From SIG607 sp045648445 (lineage in GTDB: Bacteria > Bacillota > Clostridia > Oscillospirales > Acutalibacteraceae): a stretch of 64,000 nucleotides of DNA. Both the position numbers and the translations under genes were made by a program. Below are positions 40,949-49,312 of the stretch, one piece after another. Positions within the stretch are counted from its first letter, which is position 1, and each line of letters begins with the position of its first letter. The notes under the pieces are model-generated. The model made no database searches, was not told where the DNA came from, and saw only the letters and a list, made by a program, of their open reading frames with translations. The stretch lies in the NCBI GenBank assembly GCA_045648445.1, contig JAZRNY010000001.1, positions 84,741-148,740 on the forward strand, written 5' to 3'.

Positions 40949-42463
40949 TTATTTAATAAGTGACTGACCGTCCATTTCAGCAGGTTTAGGAAGACCTAAA
41001 ACTGTAAGCATAGAAGGAATAATGTCGGCAAGTTTGCCACCCTCTTTAAGTTCGCAGGGGTATCCTACAACGCAGAAAGGAACAAGGTTGGTTGTATGGG
41101 GAGTAAAGGGATTTCCGTCCTCACCTATCATACAATCGGCATTACCGTGGTCAGCGGTAATAAAGGTTACGCCGCCCATTTTATTTGTTGCTTCAACAAC
41201 TTTTCCAACACAGGTATCTACTGCCTCAACAGCCTTTACTGCGGCATCAAATACACCTGTGTGACCTACCATATCACAGTTAGCAAAGTTTAAAATAACT
41301 GCATCGTATTTGCCGCTTAAAATTTGTTCGCAAACAGCATCGCAAACGGGATAAGCGCTCATTTCAGGCTGTAAATCAAAGGTAGGAACGTCGGGAGACT
41401 GAATAAGAATTCTGTCTTCGCCCTCAAAGGTCTTTTCTTCACCGCCGTTAAAGAAGAAGGTAACGTGCGCGTATTTTTGTGTTTCAGCAATACGAAGTTG
41501 AGTCATATTCTTACTTGCAAGATACTCACCAAAGGTCATTTTAAGTTCTTCGGGTGGGAATGCAACAGTTACGTTAGGCATAGTTTCATCGTACTGAGTC
41601 ATACATACGTAATTTAGTGGCATATAACCGTTCTTTCTCTCAAATCCGTCGAAATCGGGATCAACGAAAGCGCGTGTAAACTGTCTTGCTCTGTCGGGGC
41701 GGAAGTTAAAGGAAACAACGCTGTCGCCGTCTTTAATCATACCGTCTTCATTTATAACGGTAGGAAGAACGAATTCATCGGTTACGCCGTTTTCATAAGA
41801 AGCCTCAACTGCCTTTGCAGCATCAAGAGCCTTAACACCTTCGCCGTAAACCATTGCGGCATAAGCCTTTTCTACTCTATCCCAGGCAAAGTCTCTATCC
41901 ATAGCATAGTATCTGCCCATTACAGAAGCAATTTTACCAATGCCGAGTTCTGCCATTTTGTTTTCCAAATCTCTGATAAAGCCTGCACCCGAAGTGGTAG
42001 AAACGTCTCTGCCGTCTAAAAGGCAATGAACGTAAACATTTTTAAGACCGTACTTTTTAGCCATCTCTAAAATTCCGAAAAGATGCTCGATATGGCTGTG
42101 AACGCCGCCGTCGGAGAGAAGACCGATCATATGGAGAGCAGTGCCGTTTTTAACGCAGTTTTCCATAGCGTTCTTCATTACTTCAATATCGAAGAACTTT
42201 CCGTCTTTTATAGACTTGGAAATCTTAACGAGCATTTGATAAACTACTCTGCCTGCGCCGATATTGGTGTGTCCAACCTCACTGTTACCCATTTGTCCAT
42301 CAGGAAGACCTACGTCAAGACCAGAAGCGCCTATTGTGGTAAAGGGGTTTTCACTGAAAAGTTTTGAAAGATTAGGGGTGGCGGCAGCTTCAATAGCGTT
42401 GCCTTCTTTTTTATCGCTGATACCAAAGCCGTCCATTATACATAAAACAACAGGTTTTTTCAT
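40949..42463 (-). CDS. gpmI: 2,3-bisphosphoglycerate-independent phosphoglycerate mutase
   Basis: 504 residues. CIMDGFGISDKKEGNAI near the start holds the first metal aspartate, MGNSEVGHTNIGAGRVVYQ near residue 58 the phosphoserine, and ITADHGNADCM near residue 440 the second metal site. It interconverts 3- and 2-phosphoglycerate with a manganese-dependent phosphoserine mechanism. Length is normal (about 510). It is the last gene of the pgk-tpiA-gpmI operon, 20 bases after tpiA, with GAGGT before its start. Confidence 0.96.
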   Translation of the reverse strand: MKKPVVLCIMDGFGISDKKEGNAIEAAATPNLSKLFSENPFTTIGASGLDVGLPDGQMGNSEVGHTNIGAGRVVYQMLVKISKSIKDGKFFDIEVMKNAMENCVKNGTALHMIGLLSDGGVHSHIEHLFGILEMAKKYGLKNVYVHCLLDGRDVSTTSGAGFIRDLENKMAELGIGKIASVMGRYYAMDRDFAWDRVEKAYAAMVYGEGVKALDAAKAVEASYENGVTDEFVLPTVINEDGMIKDGDSVVSFNFRPDRARQFTRAFVDPDFDGFERKNGYMPLNYVCMTQYDETMPNVTVAFPPEELKMTFGEYLASKNMTQLRIAETQKYAHVTFFFNGGEEKTFEGEDRILIQSPDVPTFDLQPEMSAYPVCDAVCEQILSGKYDAVILNFANCDMVGHTGVFDAAVKAVEAVDTCVGKVVEATNKMGGVTFITADHGNADCMIGEDGNPFTPHTTNLVPFCVVGYPCELKEGGKLADIIPSMLTVLGLPKPAEMDGQSLIK

Positions 42464-42483
42464 TTTTATACCTCTTGAAAATT

Positions 42484-43251
42484 TTACTTACTTGCTGCCT
42501 TTACGATTACAGAAAAATCTTCTGCTTTAAGGGAAGCGCCACCGATAAGACCACCGTCAACGTTTACCTTAGCAACCAATTCGTCAGCATTTTTAGCGTT
42601 CATAGAACCGCCGTACTGTACGGTTACGGTTTCAGCAACTTCTTTGCCGTAAACTTCAGCAATTGCTTCTCTTACAAAGCCGTTGCCTTCGTCAGCCTGT
42701 TCAGCAGTAGCGGTAACACCTGTACCGATAGCCCAAACGGGTTCGTAAGCAATAACGATGTTTTTGAGTTCTTCGGCGCTAACGTTTGTAAGAGCCATTT
42801 TGGTTTGGAATTTAAGAAGGGTTTCGGTATAACCGAGTTCTCTTTGTTCAAGGGTTTCACCTACGCAAACGATTGCGGTAAGACCTGCCTTAACAGCAGC
42901 AAGAGTACGAAGGTTAACGGTCTGGTCGGTTTCGCCGAAGTACTGTCTTCTTTCGCTATGACCGATTACAACGTATTTAACACCTGCTTCAACAAGCATA
43001 TTTGCAGCAATTTCGCCGGTGTAAGCGCCACTCTCTTTATAGTGAACGTTCTCTGCGCCGATTTCAATGTTGCTGCCCTTTGCTGCTTCAACAGCGGCAG
43101 GAATGTCAATTGCGGGAACGCAAAGTACAACCTTGCAGTCAGCACCTGCTACGAGGGGTTTCATTTCGTTAATAAGAGCAGTTGTTTCTGCGGGGGTCTT
43201 GTTCATTTTCCAGTTACCTGCAATAACTGCAGTTCTTTTTGATTTATTCAT
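42484..43251 (-). CDS. tpiA: Triosephosphate isomerase
   Basis: 255 residues. NWKMNKT near residue 12 carries the catalytic lysine, VIGHSERR near residue 96 the histidine, and YEPVWAIGTG near residue 168 the glutamate; GGSM and GLIGGASL near the end bind phosphate. It interconverts dihydroxyacetone phosphate and glyceraldehyde 3-phosphate. It lies between pgk and gpmI. The long reading frame on the opposite strand is a by-product of codon use, not a gene. Confidence 0.97.
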   Translation of the reverse strand: MNKSKRTAVIAGNWKMNKTPAETTALINEMKPLVAGADCKVVLCVPAIDIPAAVEAAKGSNIEIGAENVHYKESGAYTGEIAANMLVEAGVKYVVIGHSERRQYFGETDQTVNLRTLAAVKAGLTAIVCVGETLEQRELGYTETLLKFQTKMALTNVSAEELKNIVIAYEPVWAIGTGVTATAEQADEGNGFVREAIAEVYGKEVAETVTVQYGGSMNAKNADELVAKVNVDGGLIGGASLKAEDFSVIVKAASK

Positions 43252-43313
43252 AATTATTACTCCTTTTATGCAAAATGCAGGGCGGAGATAATTCCGCCCC
43301 GAATTTTCATTAA

Positions 43314-44525
43314 TTATTTATCGTTCATTGCTGCAATACCGGGAAGTTCTTTACCCTCTAAGAATTCAAGAGAAGCACCGCCACCGGTAGAGATATGGGT
43401 CATCTTGTCGCCAAATCCTAAGTTGTTTGCTGCTGCAGCAGAGTCACCGCCACCGATAACTGTAACAGCATCGGTATCAGCAAGAGCCTGAGCAACTGCA
43501 AAGGTACCCTTTGCAAGAATGGGATTTTCGAACACGCCCATAGGTCCGTTCCAAACAACTGTCTTAGCATTCTTAACTTCATCAGCATAAAGTTCAGCGG
43601 TCTTAGGTCCGATATCAAGGCTCATCATATCAGCAGGAATCTTGTCTGCATCAACAATGCTTACTTCAACGGGAGCATCAATAGGATCGGGGAAATCTTT
43701 AGTTACTGTGCAGTCGATGGGAAGAAGGATTTTAACGCCCTTTTCTTCAGCCTTAGCCATCATATCACGGCAGTAATCGATTTTAGTTTCATCAATAAGA
43801 GAAGTACCAACGCCATAACCCTTTGCAGCAAGGAAAGTATAGGACATACCGCCGCCGATAATAAGGGTATCAGCCTTAGTTAAAAGATTTTCGATAACGG
43901 GGAGTTTGCTGTCAACCTTTGCGCCGCCAAGGATGCAAACGAAAGGACGAACAGGATTTTCAACGGCAGCACCTAAATATTTAAGTTCTTTACCGATAAG
44001 GTAACCTGCAACTGCCTCTTTAACGTAATCAACAACACCAACGGTGGAGCAGTGAGCGCGGTGAGCAGTACCGGAAGCATCGTTTACAAAAATTTCAGCA
44101 AGGCTGCCGAGTTCTTTGGAGAATGCTTCGCCGTTTTTGGTTTCTTCTGCTCTATAGCGAGTGTTCTGAAGAAGAACAACGTCGCCGTCTTTCATTGCTT
44201 CAACTGCAGCCTTTGCATTTTCGCCTACAACGCAGTCGTCAGCAGCAAAAACAACGTCTTTGCCGAGTTTTTTAGAAAGTGCTTCTGCTACAGGAGCAAG
44301 GCTGAGTTCGGGCTTGGGTTCACCCTTCGGTTTGCCAAGGTGAGAACAAAGAATAACCTTACCGCCGTCGTTAATTAATTTTTGAATGGTGGGGAGAGCG
44401 GCATTGATACGGTTTTCGTCGGTGATAACGCCGTTTTTAAGCGGAACGTTAAAGTCGCAACGAACGAGTACCTTTTTGCCCTTTACATTAATGTCATCTA
44501 CTGTTTTTTTGTTTAATGCGTTCAT
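43314..44525 (-). CDS. pgk: Phosphoglycerate kinase
   Basis: 403 residues. VRCDFNVPLK near residue 22, SHLGKPKG near residue 61, LQNTRYR near residue 118, GGAKVDSKL and the C-terminal nucleotide site GGGDSAAA are the family blocks in order. It transfers phosphate from 1,3-bisphosphoglycerate to ADP in glycolysis. First gene of the operon; gap (GAPDH) is not in this window. A good AAGGAAG site lies just before ATG 44525. Confidence 0.97.
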   Translation of the reverse strand: MNALNKKTVDDINVKGKKVLVRCDFNVPLKNGVITDENRINAALPTIQKLINDGGKVILCSHLGKPKGEPKPELSLAPVAEALSKKLGKDVVFAADDCVVGENAKAAVEAMKDGDVVLLQNTRYRAEETKNGEAFSKELGSLAEIFVNDASGTAHRAHCSTVGVVDYVKEAVAGYLIGKELKYLGAAVENPVRPFVCILGGAKVDSKLPVIENLLTKADTLIIGGGMSYTFLAAKGYGVGTSLIDETKIDYCRDMMAKAEEKGVKILLPIDCTVTKDFPDPIDAPVEVSIVDADKIPADMMSLDIGPKTAELYADEVKNAKTVVWNGPMGVFENPILAKGTFAVAQALADTDAVTVIGGGDSAAAANNLGFGDKMTHISTGGGASLEFLEGKELPGIAAMNDK

Positions 44526-44654
44526 TTCATTACTTCCTTTCAGGATGTTTTTTCATACAAAATTATTTTACCACTATTAAGCCTTTTTTTCAATATTTAT
44601 TTTGTCAAAAATATAACAAATTTAAAAGCTGATTACAAACGTAAAACTGTGCAG

Positions 44655-46049
44655 TTAGTCTATATATTCAAAACGGCTGATAAACTTGCCGTCTTTAAAC
44701 ACTTTTTCGCGGAACATATACTCAGGTCTTACCCAAATATCCCCTGCTCCGTAAAGGGCTTTATAAACAACCACCTTTTGACAGGTTTCACTGTCAAAGC
44801 CGACGTGCAAAACCTCGTATTCGTTACCCTTAAAGTGACGGTATTTTCCGAGTTTTATTTCACCGTTTGGATTTTCGGGGTCATAAACAAAATGGAATTC
44901 CTCTCTCTCGGGTGGAACGTATATATGAGTACCCGCCTGTACTGCAGTCAAATGTTTATAACAATTAAAACTGTTATAAAGAGTTTGAGTTGTAGAAGGA
45001 GGACAGCAGTAATCGCCTAAACGTGTCTCTATAGTAACGGGACATTTAACCCTTGTTGCCTGTGCTACGGTATCGAAATAACGAAGCCCCTCTTGAAACT
45101 TTGCGCGCCAACCGCCCATATATCCGTTATTTTCGGCATTAAGATTGCAAAACCAAGGAATATAAATATCAAGACTTGTTACTTCTTTATCGTGCGCCGC
45201 AACGGTAGTCGCCTGAAAAGCTCCTTGACTGCCACCGTGAGAAATAATATCTTTTTTATTCCACTGCGGCAAGGTCTTCATATACTTTGTAGCGATAAGA
45301 TCGCGTATCATCATACCGCGCCAATAGGTAGTCATATTGCTTTGGTTTTCGGTATCGTTAAGGCCGTAATTATTAAGGTCGGGATATTTTAAAACACATT
45401 CGGTTTTAGTTACTTCGTTTTCTATTCCATGGGCATTTACAAAACAAACTATGGCATCTCTATCGTAACTTGCATTAGCGCATCCTACTATAGAATAACC
45501 GTTAAACATCATCTTTAAGGGGAACGTGCCTTCTCTGTCGGGCATTGTAACCAGAGCCGACGCAGGTCTGCCTTCAGGTGTGCTTATTCGCACGTCGTAC
45601 TTTTTATAACCTTTTTTTGCACTGTGCGAAATATCCTGCCACTGTATAGCCTTACAGTCAAAATCTGCTACTAGTTTTTCTATATCTGCCCAATATTGGT
45701 CAAAATCTTCGGGAATTGTATCGCAGTAGGTAAGTTTTTCAACTTCAGCGCCTGCACCTGCTTCCAAAATATGAAAACTGTCGTCAGTTCCAAAGTCGTT
45801 ATTAAGCGAAGTACAGGTTATTCTTACAAAACCCGGACGAGAAAGACTTGAGGTGAGTTTCAATGGTTTTCCCACTTCAATGGTATCAAAACCTTTATCG
45901 TATTTTCCATCATCGGTACGAATTTCCCATTTTACATATCGACAATCAATATCTTTGCAATTATATCTTGCCGAAATTGTGAATTGCATTTCTTCGTTGC
46001 ACTTGTAACTTAATGCAGGTTTATTGGTAGTAATTTTAAAATAATTCAT
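44655..46049 (-). CDS. Acetylxylan esterase-like alpha/beta hydrolase (CE7/AXE1 family)
   Basis: 464 residues. An N-terminal beta-sandwich domain of about 120 residues precedes the AXE1-type hydrolase. The nucleophile is in SHGGSQGAF near residue 267, the acid probably in ETRLGDYCCPPST and the base in AGTHIY. CE7 enzymes remove acetyl groups from xylo-oligosaccharides or cephalosporins. No signal peptide is seen, so short imported oligosaccharides are the likely substrates. It overlaps the trmL stop by 4 bases (ATGA), a surprising partner. Confidence 0.82.
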   Translation of the reverse strand: MNYFKITTNKPALSYKCNEEMQFTISARYNCKDIDCRYVKWEIRTDDGKYDKGFDTIEVGKPLKLTSSLSRPGFVRITCTSLNNDFGTDDSFHILEAGAGAEVEKLTYCDTIPEDFDQYWADIEKLVADFDCKAIQWQDISHSAKKGYKKYDVRISTPEGRPASALVTMPDREGTFPLKMMFNGYSIVGCANASYDRDAIVCFVNAHGIENEVTKTECVLKYPDLNNYGLNDTENQSNMTTYWRGMMIRDLIATKYMKTLPQWNKKDIISHGGSQGAFQATTVAAHDKEVTSLDIYIPWFCNLNAENNGYMGGWRAKFQEGLRYFDTVAQATRVKCPVTIETRLGDYCCPPSTTQTLYNSFNCYKHLTAVQAGTHIYVPPEREEFHFVYDPENPNGEIKLGKYRHFKGNEYEVLHVGFDSETCQKVVVYKALYGAGDIWVRPEYMFREKVFKDGKFISRFEYID

Positions 46050-46558
46050 AGCAGCGCATCTTCCCATTTATAATTATGTAAATTCCCGACGCCTTCAAGG
46101 GTTGGATAATCCCATTGGCGAAGCACTTCGTAAACGCCTATTGCAACACTGTTTGAAAGGTTAAGACTTCTTATATCGGTAGCCATAGGAATTCTGGCAC
46201 ACCTTTCGGGATTTTTTATAAGAAGTTCCTCGGGAAGACCCTTTGTTTCTTTTCCAAACATCAAATAGCAGTTATCGTTATAAGTTCTGTCACTATGGTT
46301 TTGTTGCGCTTTTGTGGTGAAGTAAACGTATTCACCATCAGGATTTTTGTCAAAAAACTCAGCAAGGTTTTCATAATAATGTATATCTAAAAAGTGCCAG
46401 TAGTCAAGACCTGCCCTTTTGAGTTTTTTATCGTCAATTTCAAAGCCCATAGGTCCAACTAAATGTAAGGAAGCCCCCGTAGCAGCGCAGGTTCTTGCTA
46501 CGTTTCCCGTATTCTGCGGAATTTCGGGTTCAACCATTACAATATTTATATTAGCCAT
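46046..46558 (-). CDS. trmL: tRNA (cytidine/uridine-34-2'-O)-methyltransferase
   Basis: 170 residues. VEPEIPQNTGNVARTCAATG near residue 8, LVGPMGFEIDDKKLKRAGLDYW near residue 34, MFGKETKGLPEELL near residue 97 and LNLSNSVAIGVYE near residue 130 are the SPOUT-type knot motifs of TrmL. It methylates the wobble ribose of leucine tRNAs. Length is normal. GGTGAT precedes the start. Its downstream overlap with an esterase gene makes a two-gene operon. Confidence 0.93.
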   Translation of the reverse strand: MANINIVMVEPEIPQNTGNVARTCAATGASLHLVGPMGFEIDDKKLKRAGLDYWHFLDIHYYENLAEFFDKNPDGEYVYFTTKAQQNHSDRTYNDNCYLMFGKETKGLPEELLIKNPERCARIPMATDIRSLNLSNSVAIGVYEVLRQWDYPTLEGVGNLHNYKWEDALL

Positions 46559-46646
46559 AATAAATCACCGCTTCATATTATACATTTTTTATTTTACTCT
46601 TGTCAATAGATAAGTAGGTGTGGTAGAATATAAAACGGTGATAAAA

Positions 46647-47336
46647 ATGAAATATATTAAAAATATTGTCGAACGTGTTGAGGCGGCAGAAAAACGCGCG
46701 GCGGTAATATATGCAAAAACCGACGGAAAACTTTATAAATGGTTAAAAATTTTATATGCAGTTTTTCTTTGTTTATCCTCGCTTATGGGATTTTTTTATT
46801 GCTTGTCCCGTTACTTTAAAATAAGCGAACTCGATAAACTCAACATACAAATCGACAGTTTTGCCGACATAAACGCCGTTAAGCAAAGTATTGTAACCAT
46901 GCTTGTTTGTTCTGTAATTTGGCTTATATGCGCCGCTATTATAAAATGGAAACAGGAAATCGTTTCCGCAGTATTATTTATCTCAAGCGCTACCGTTGCA
47001 ATGGTAACTCTTATTCCCGCCTCTAAAAACACCGCTGAATTCAACGTGGGCATAAATACTGCTTTTTGGTGGCGCCATTTTGTTCCAATGCTTATTTCCC
47101 TTTTATTTATAGTGTGGATGCTAATTATAAAAATCCGTCAGCAATACAAACTTAAAATCGCTTATAATAATATGATAAGCCGTATTTACGAAACCTATAA
47201 ACGCGAAGACATAAACGAGGAAGAGTGGGAAGAATTCCTTAAAAATTACGACCCGAGAGCCGAAGAAGAAAAACGCAGACGTGAAAAGAAAAAACAAAAA
47301 GAAAACGTTAGCATTTTAGACCAAAAAAATGACTAA
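46647..47336 (+). CDS. Four-helix membrane protein with a charged C-terminal tail, function unknown
   Basis: 229 residues from ATG 46647. Four hydrophobic helices lie near residues 32-50, 78-98, 104-122 and 140-160. A cytoplasmic tail follows, rich in acidic and then basic residues (EEEWEEFLKNYDPRAEEEK, then KKKQKE), possibly a coiled coil. GGTGAT is 5 bases before the start, matching other genes here. I recognise no family. It sits alone between the trmL pair and purC. Confidence 0.65.
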   Translation: MKYIKNIVERVEAAEKRAAVIYAKTDGKLYKWLKILYAVFLCLSSLMGFFYCLSRYFKISELDKLNIQIDSFADINAVKQSIVTMLVCSVIWLICAAIIKWKQEIVSAVLFISSATVAMVTLIPASKNTAEFNVGINTAFWWRHFVPMLISLLFIVWMLIIKIRQQYKLKIAYNNMISRIYETYKREDINEEEWEEFLKNYDPRAEEEKRRREKKKQKENVSILDQKND

Positions 47337-47405
47337 AAAAATGCCTTTTCAAAAAAACATTTTTAGTTTTTTTGCGGTTTTTTGTATTTTGATAATAATT
47401 TTTTA

Positions 47406-47435
47406 TTTACAAATTATATTTTTTTATGTTATAAT
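47406..47435 (+). promoter_or_regulatory. Promoter of purC
   Basis: TTTACA (47406-47411), 18 bases, TATAAT (47430-47435), giving a leader of about 75 bases. No purine riboswitch core was recognised in that leader. Confidence 0.6.
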
Positions 47436-47514
47436 ATTTACGGCAAAAAATCGAATGTAAATTTTGTTTTTAAGGTTAGTAATCGACTTTAAAAACTCAA
47501 GGAGTAATGAAAAA

Positions 47515-48204
47515 ATGAAACAACTTTATGAAGGCAAAACCAAAAACGTAATGTTAGATGAAGAAACCGGTATAGTTCATCTTTTCTTTAAAGACAGCGC
47601 AACCGGCGAAAACGGCGTATTCGACCCCGGCAGCAACACCGTAGGCGGCAGCGTTGAAGGTAAAGGCAAGGTTGGTCTTGCAGTAAGCGCTTATTTCTTC
47701 GAACTTATGGAGAAAAACGGAATTCCTACACATTACCTTGGCAGTGACATTGAAAAGGGTCTTATGAAGGTTAGAAACCTTACCGTACCCAGACTTGAAT
47801 TCATCGTTCGTTACGAAACCGCAGGCAGTATGTGCCGTCGTTTCACCCTTCCGGAAGGCATCGTTTTTGATCCTCCTTATGCTGAAGTTACTTTAAAAGA
47901 CGACGAACAGGGCGATCCCCTTATCAGTGAAAGAATTTGTCTTATGAAGGGCATCCTTCTCCCCGGTCAGTATGAAGAAGCAATCAACATCGTTAAAAAG
48001 GTTGGCGAAGTATTAAAGGCAGAACTCGCCTCTATGAACTTAAAACTTATCGACTTTAAAATCGAAGTTGGTTATGATGAAAGCGGCAAGATTTTCGTTG
48101 CTGACGAAATCACTCCTGATATTTGGAGAATAAGAGATGAACAGGGCAACATTCCTAATCAGATTGATTGCGCTAATATGATTCTTGCAAAAATCAATAA
48201 GTAA
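47515..48204 (+). CDS. purC: Phosphoribosylaminoimidazole-succinocarboxamide synthase
   Basis: 229 residues. LYEGKTKNV at the start binds ATP, ETAGSMCRRF near residue 92 is a substrate block, and VADEITPDIWRI near residue 195 is a variant of the family's (A/V)DEISPD metal site. It joins aspartate to CAIR in purine synthesis. Short clostridial PurC proteins have this length. ATG 47515 was selected with AAGGAG upstream. It is separated from any other pur gene here. Confidence 0.93.
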   Translation: MKQLYEGKTKNVMLDEETGIVHLFFKDSATGENGVFDPGSNTVGGSVEGKGKVGLAVSAYFFELMEKNGIPTHYLGSDIEKGLMKVRNLTVPRLEFIVRYETAGSMCRRFTLPEGIVFDPPYAEVTLKDDEQGDPLISERICLMKGILLPGQYEEAINIVKKVGEVLKAELASMNLKLIDFKIEVGYDESGKIFVADEITPDIWRIRDEQGNIPNQIDCANMILAKINK

Positions 48205-48209
48205 TTTTA

Positions 48210-48238
48210 AAACCGACAAAACTCAGTTTTGTCGGTTT
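48210..48238. terminator. Bidirectional terminator after purC
   Basis: AAACCGACAAAAC / GTTTTGTCGGTTT. It overlaps the 3' end of the convergent C59 gene. Confidence 0.85.
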
Positions 48239-49188
48239 ATTTCTTGCGTTTTTATAAGTGGATAAACTATTAAACTTTCACCGTCAAGATTTTCGTTTTG
48301 TAAACTTACAGATGAAATTTGATGGTTTTCTTTTGTCACGTAATAATAAACCAAACGGTCGGCGTCAATACAGCAAATATACTGGGTTTCCTGTTCTTTT
48401 CCGTTTTCGGTTATTACTATTCCCGACGGAATAGCAACACTGCCAAGCGCGCCAAAAAACTGTCCTACGTTATCCTCTTTAAAGGATAAATGATTTTTTA
48501 TAAACGCCGTTCTTATAAAACGGGAATTAGATGAAAAATCGCCGGGAAGTCCCATTGCTCCCATACCTCTGCTGAAACTTTTTGCTTCAAACCCGTCAAA
48601 CACCTTGTTTTGCGGATTGTAAACAGAAAGATTAGTATAATAATTAAGTGAAAAAAGTTGCATATCAAAGGTAGGGTCATTGGTCAACACACCTACGGGG
48701 TTTTGATATATTTTAAGGCCGTCTTTGGTACTTTCGACCGTTATGCAGTCCTTTTTGTCGGCTATCATAAAATGCAAAGGAGAAGTGGGCGTTTTTTCGC
48801 TGAAGGCAACGTCGGTAATGTTGGCATTTAAAAGTTTTGTGTGGGCTCCGCTTACCGAAATGCAGGTTGAAAGAATATAGGTTATAAATTCAAAACTTGC
48901 TATATTTGCTTTGTTCTCCTGCGGTTTATCGTAAACGGTATTACCCGAAAAATTAAGTGCGGCAACGCAAAGACCGCTTTCATTAGCGCCCTCAAACAAT
49001 AATGGATAACCGTCTATAATAACACCGTTTCCTATAATGGCGCTGTGATTTTTAACACTAAGAGAATTTGTGAAATTTAAGGAATAGTTTCTTGGAAGTA
49101 TAATAATCTGATTATCAAAAGTAAAATCATAATCTAAAGTTCTGCCAAAATAAAAACTATCGGCATTAAAGGTCATAGCAGTACACAT
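48223..49188 (-). CDS. Choloylglycine hydrolase family protein (bile salt hydrolase / penicillin V acylase, C59)
   Basis: 321 residues. Cysteine 2, exposed after removal of the first methionine, is the nucleophile of this Ntn-hydrolase fold. FGRTLDYD supplies the arginine and aspartate near 16-19, GVLTNDP the asparagine near residue 160, and SNSRFIRTAF the later arginine. The set equals the catalytic residues of bile salt hydrolases, which release the amino acid from conjugated bile acids. The family also includes penicillin V acylases and N-acyl amide or lactone hydrolases. Activity cannot be chosen from sequence alone. GGGTGAT precedes the ATG. Confidence 0.85.
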   Translation of the reverse strand: MCTAMTFNADSFYFGRTLDYDFTFDNQIIILPRNYSLNFTNSLSVKNHSAIIGNGVIIDGYPLLFEGANESGLCVAALNFSGNTVYDKPQENKANIASFEFITYILSTCISVSGAHTKLLNANITDVAFSEKTPTSPLHFMIADKKDCITVESTKDGLKIYQNPVGVLTNDPTFDMQLFSLNYYTNLSVYNPQNKVFDGFEAKSFSRGMGAMGLPGDFSSNSRFIRTAFIKNHLSFKEDNVGQFFGALGSVAIPSGIVITENGKEQETQYICCIDADRLVYYYVTKENHQISSVSLQNENLDGESLIVYPLIKTQEINRQN

Positions 49189-49312
49189 AAAATCACCCGA
49201 AACTATTTTTTGCAGTTCTTTATTTTTTTATTCACAAATACCTTAATTTTAACTTTACTATTTTATTCAATGAGTTATATTTATATTAATGTATTATTAC
49301 AGGAGGCACATT

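Noticed and set aside
42475..43242. 255-residue frame opposite tpiA
   Set aside because: It is the mirror of a well-recognised tpiA gene, rich in phenylalanine and cysteine, with no family features.
47436..47514. Purine riboswitch before purC
   Set aside because: The leader is about 75 bases, AT-rich, and lacks the conserved loops of purine or PRPP aptamers.
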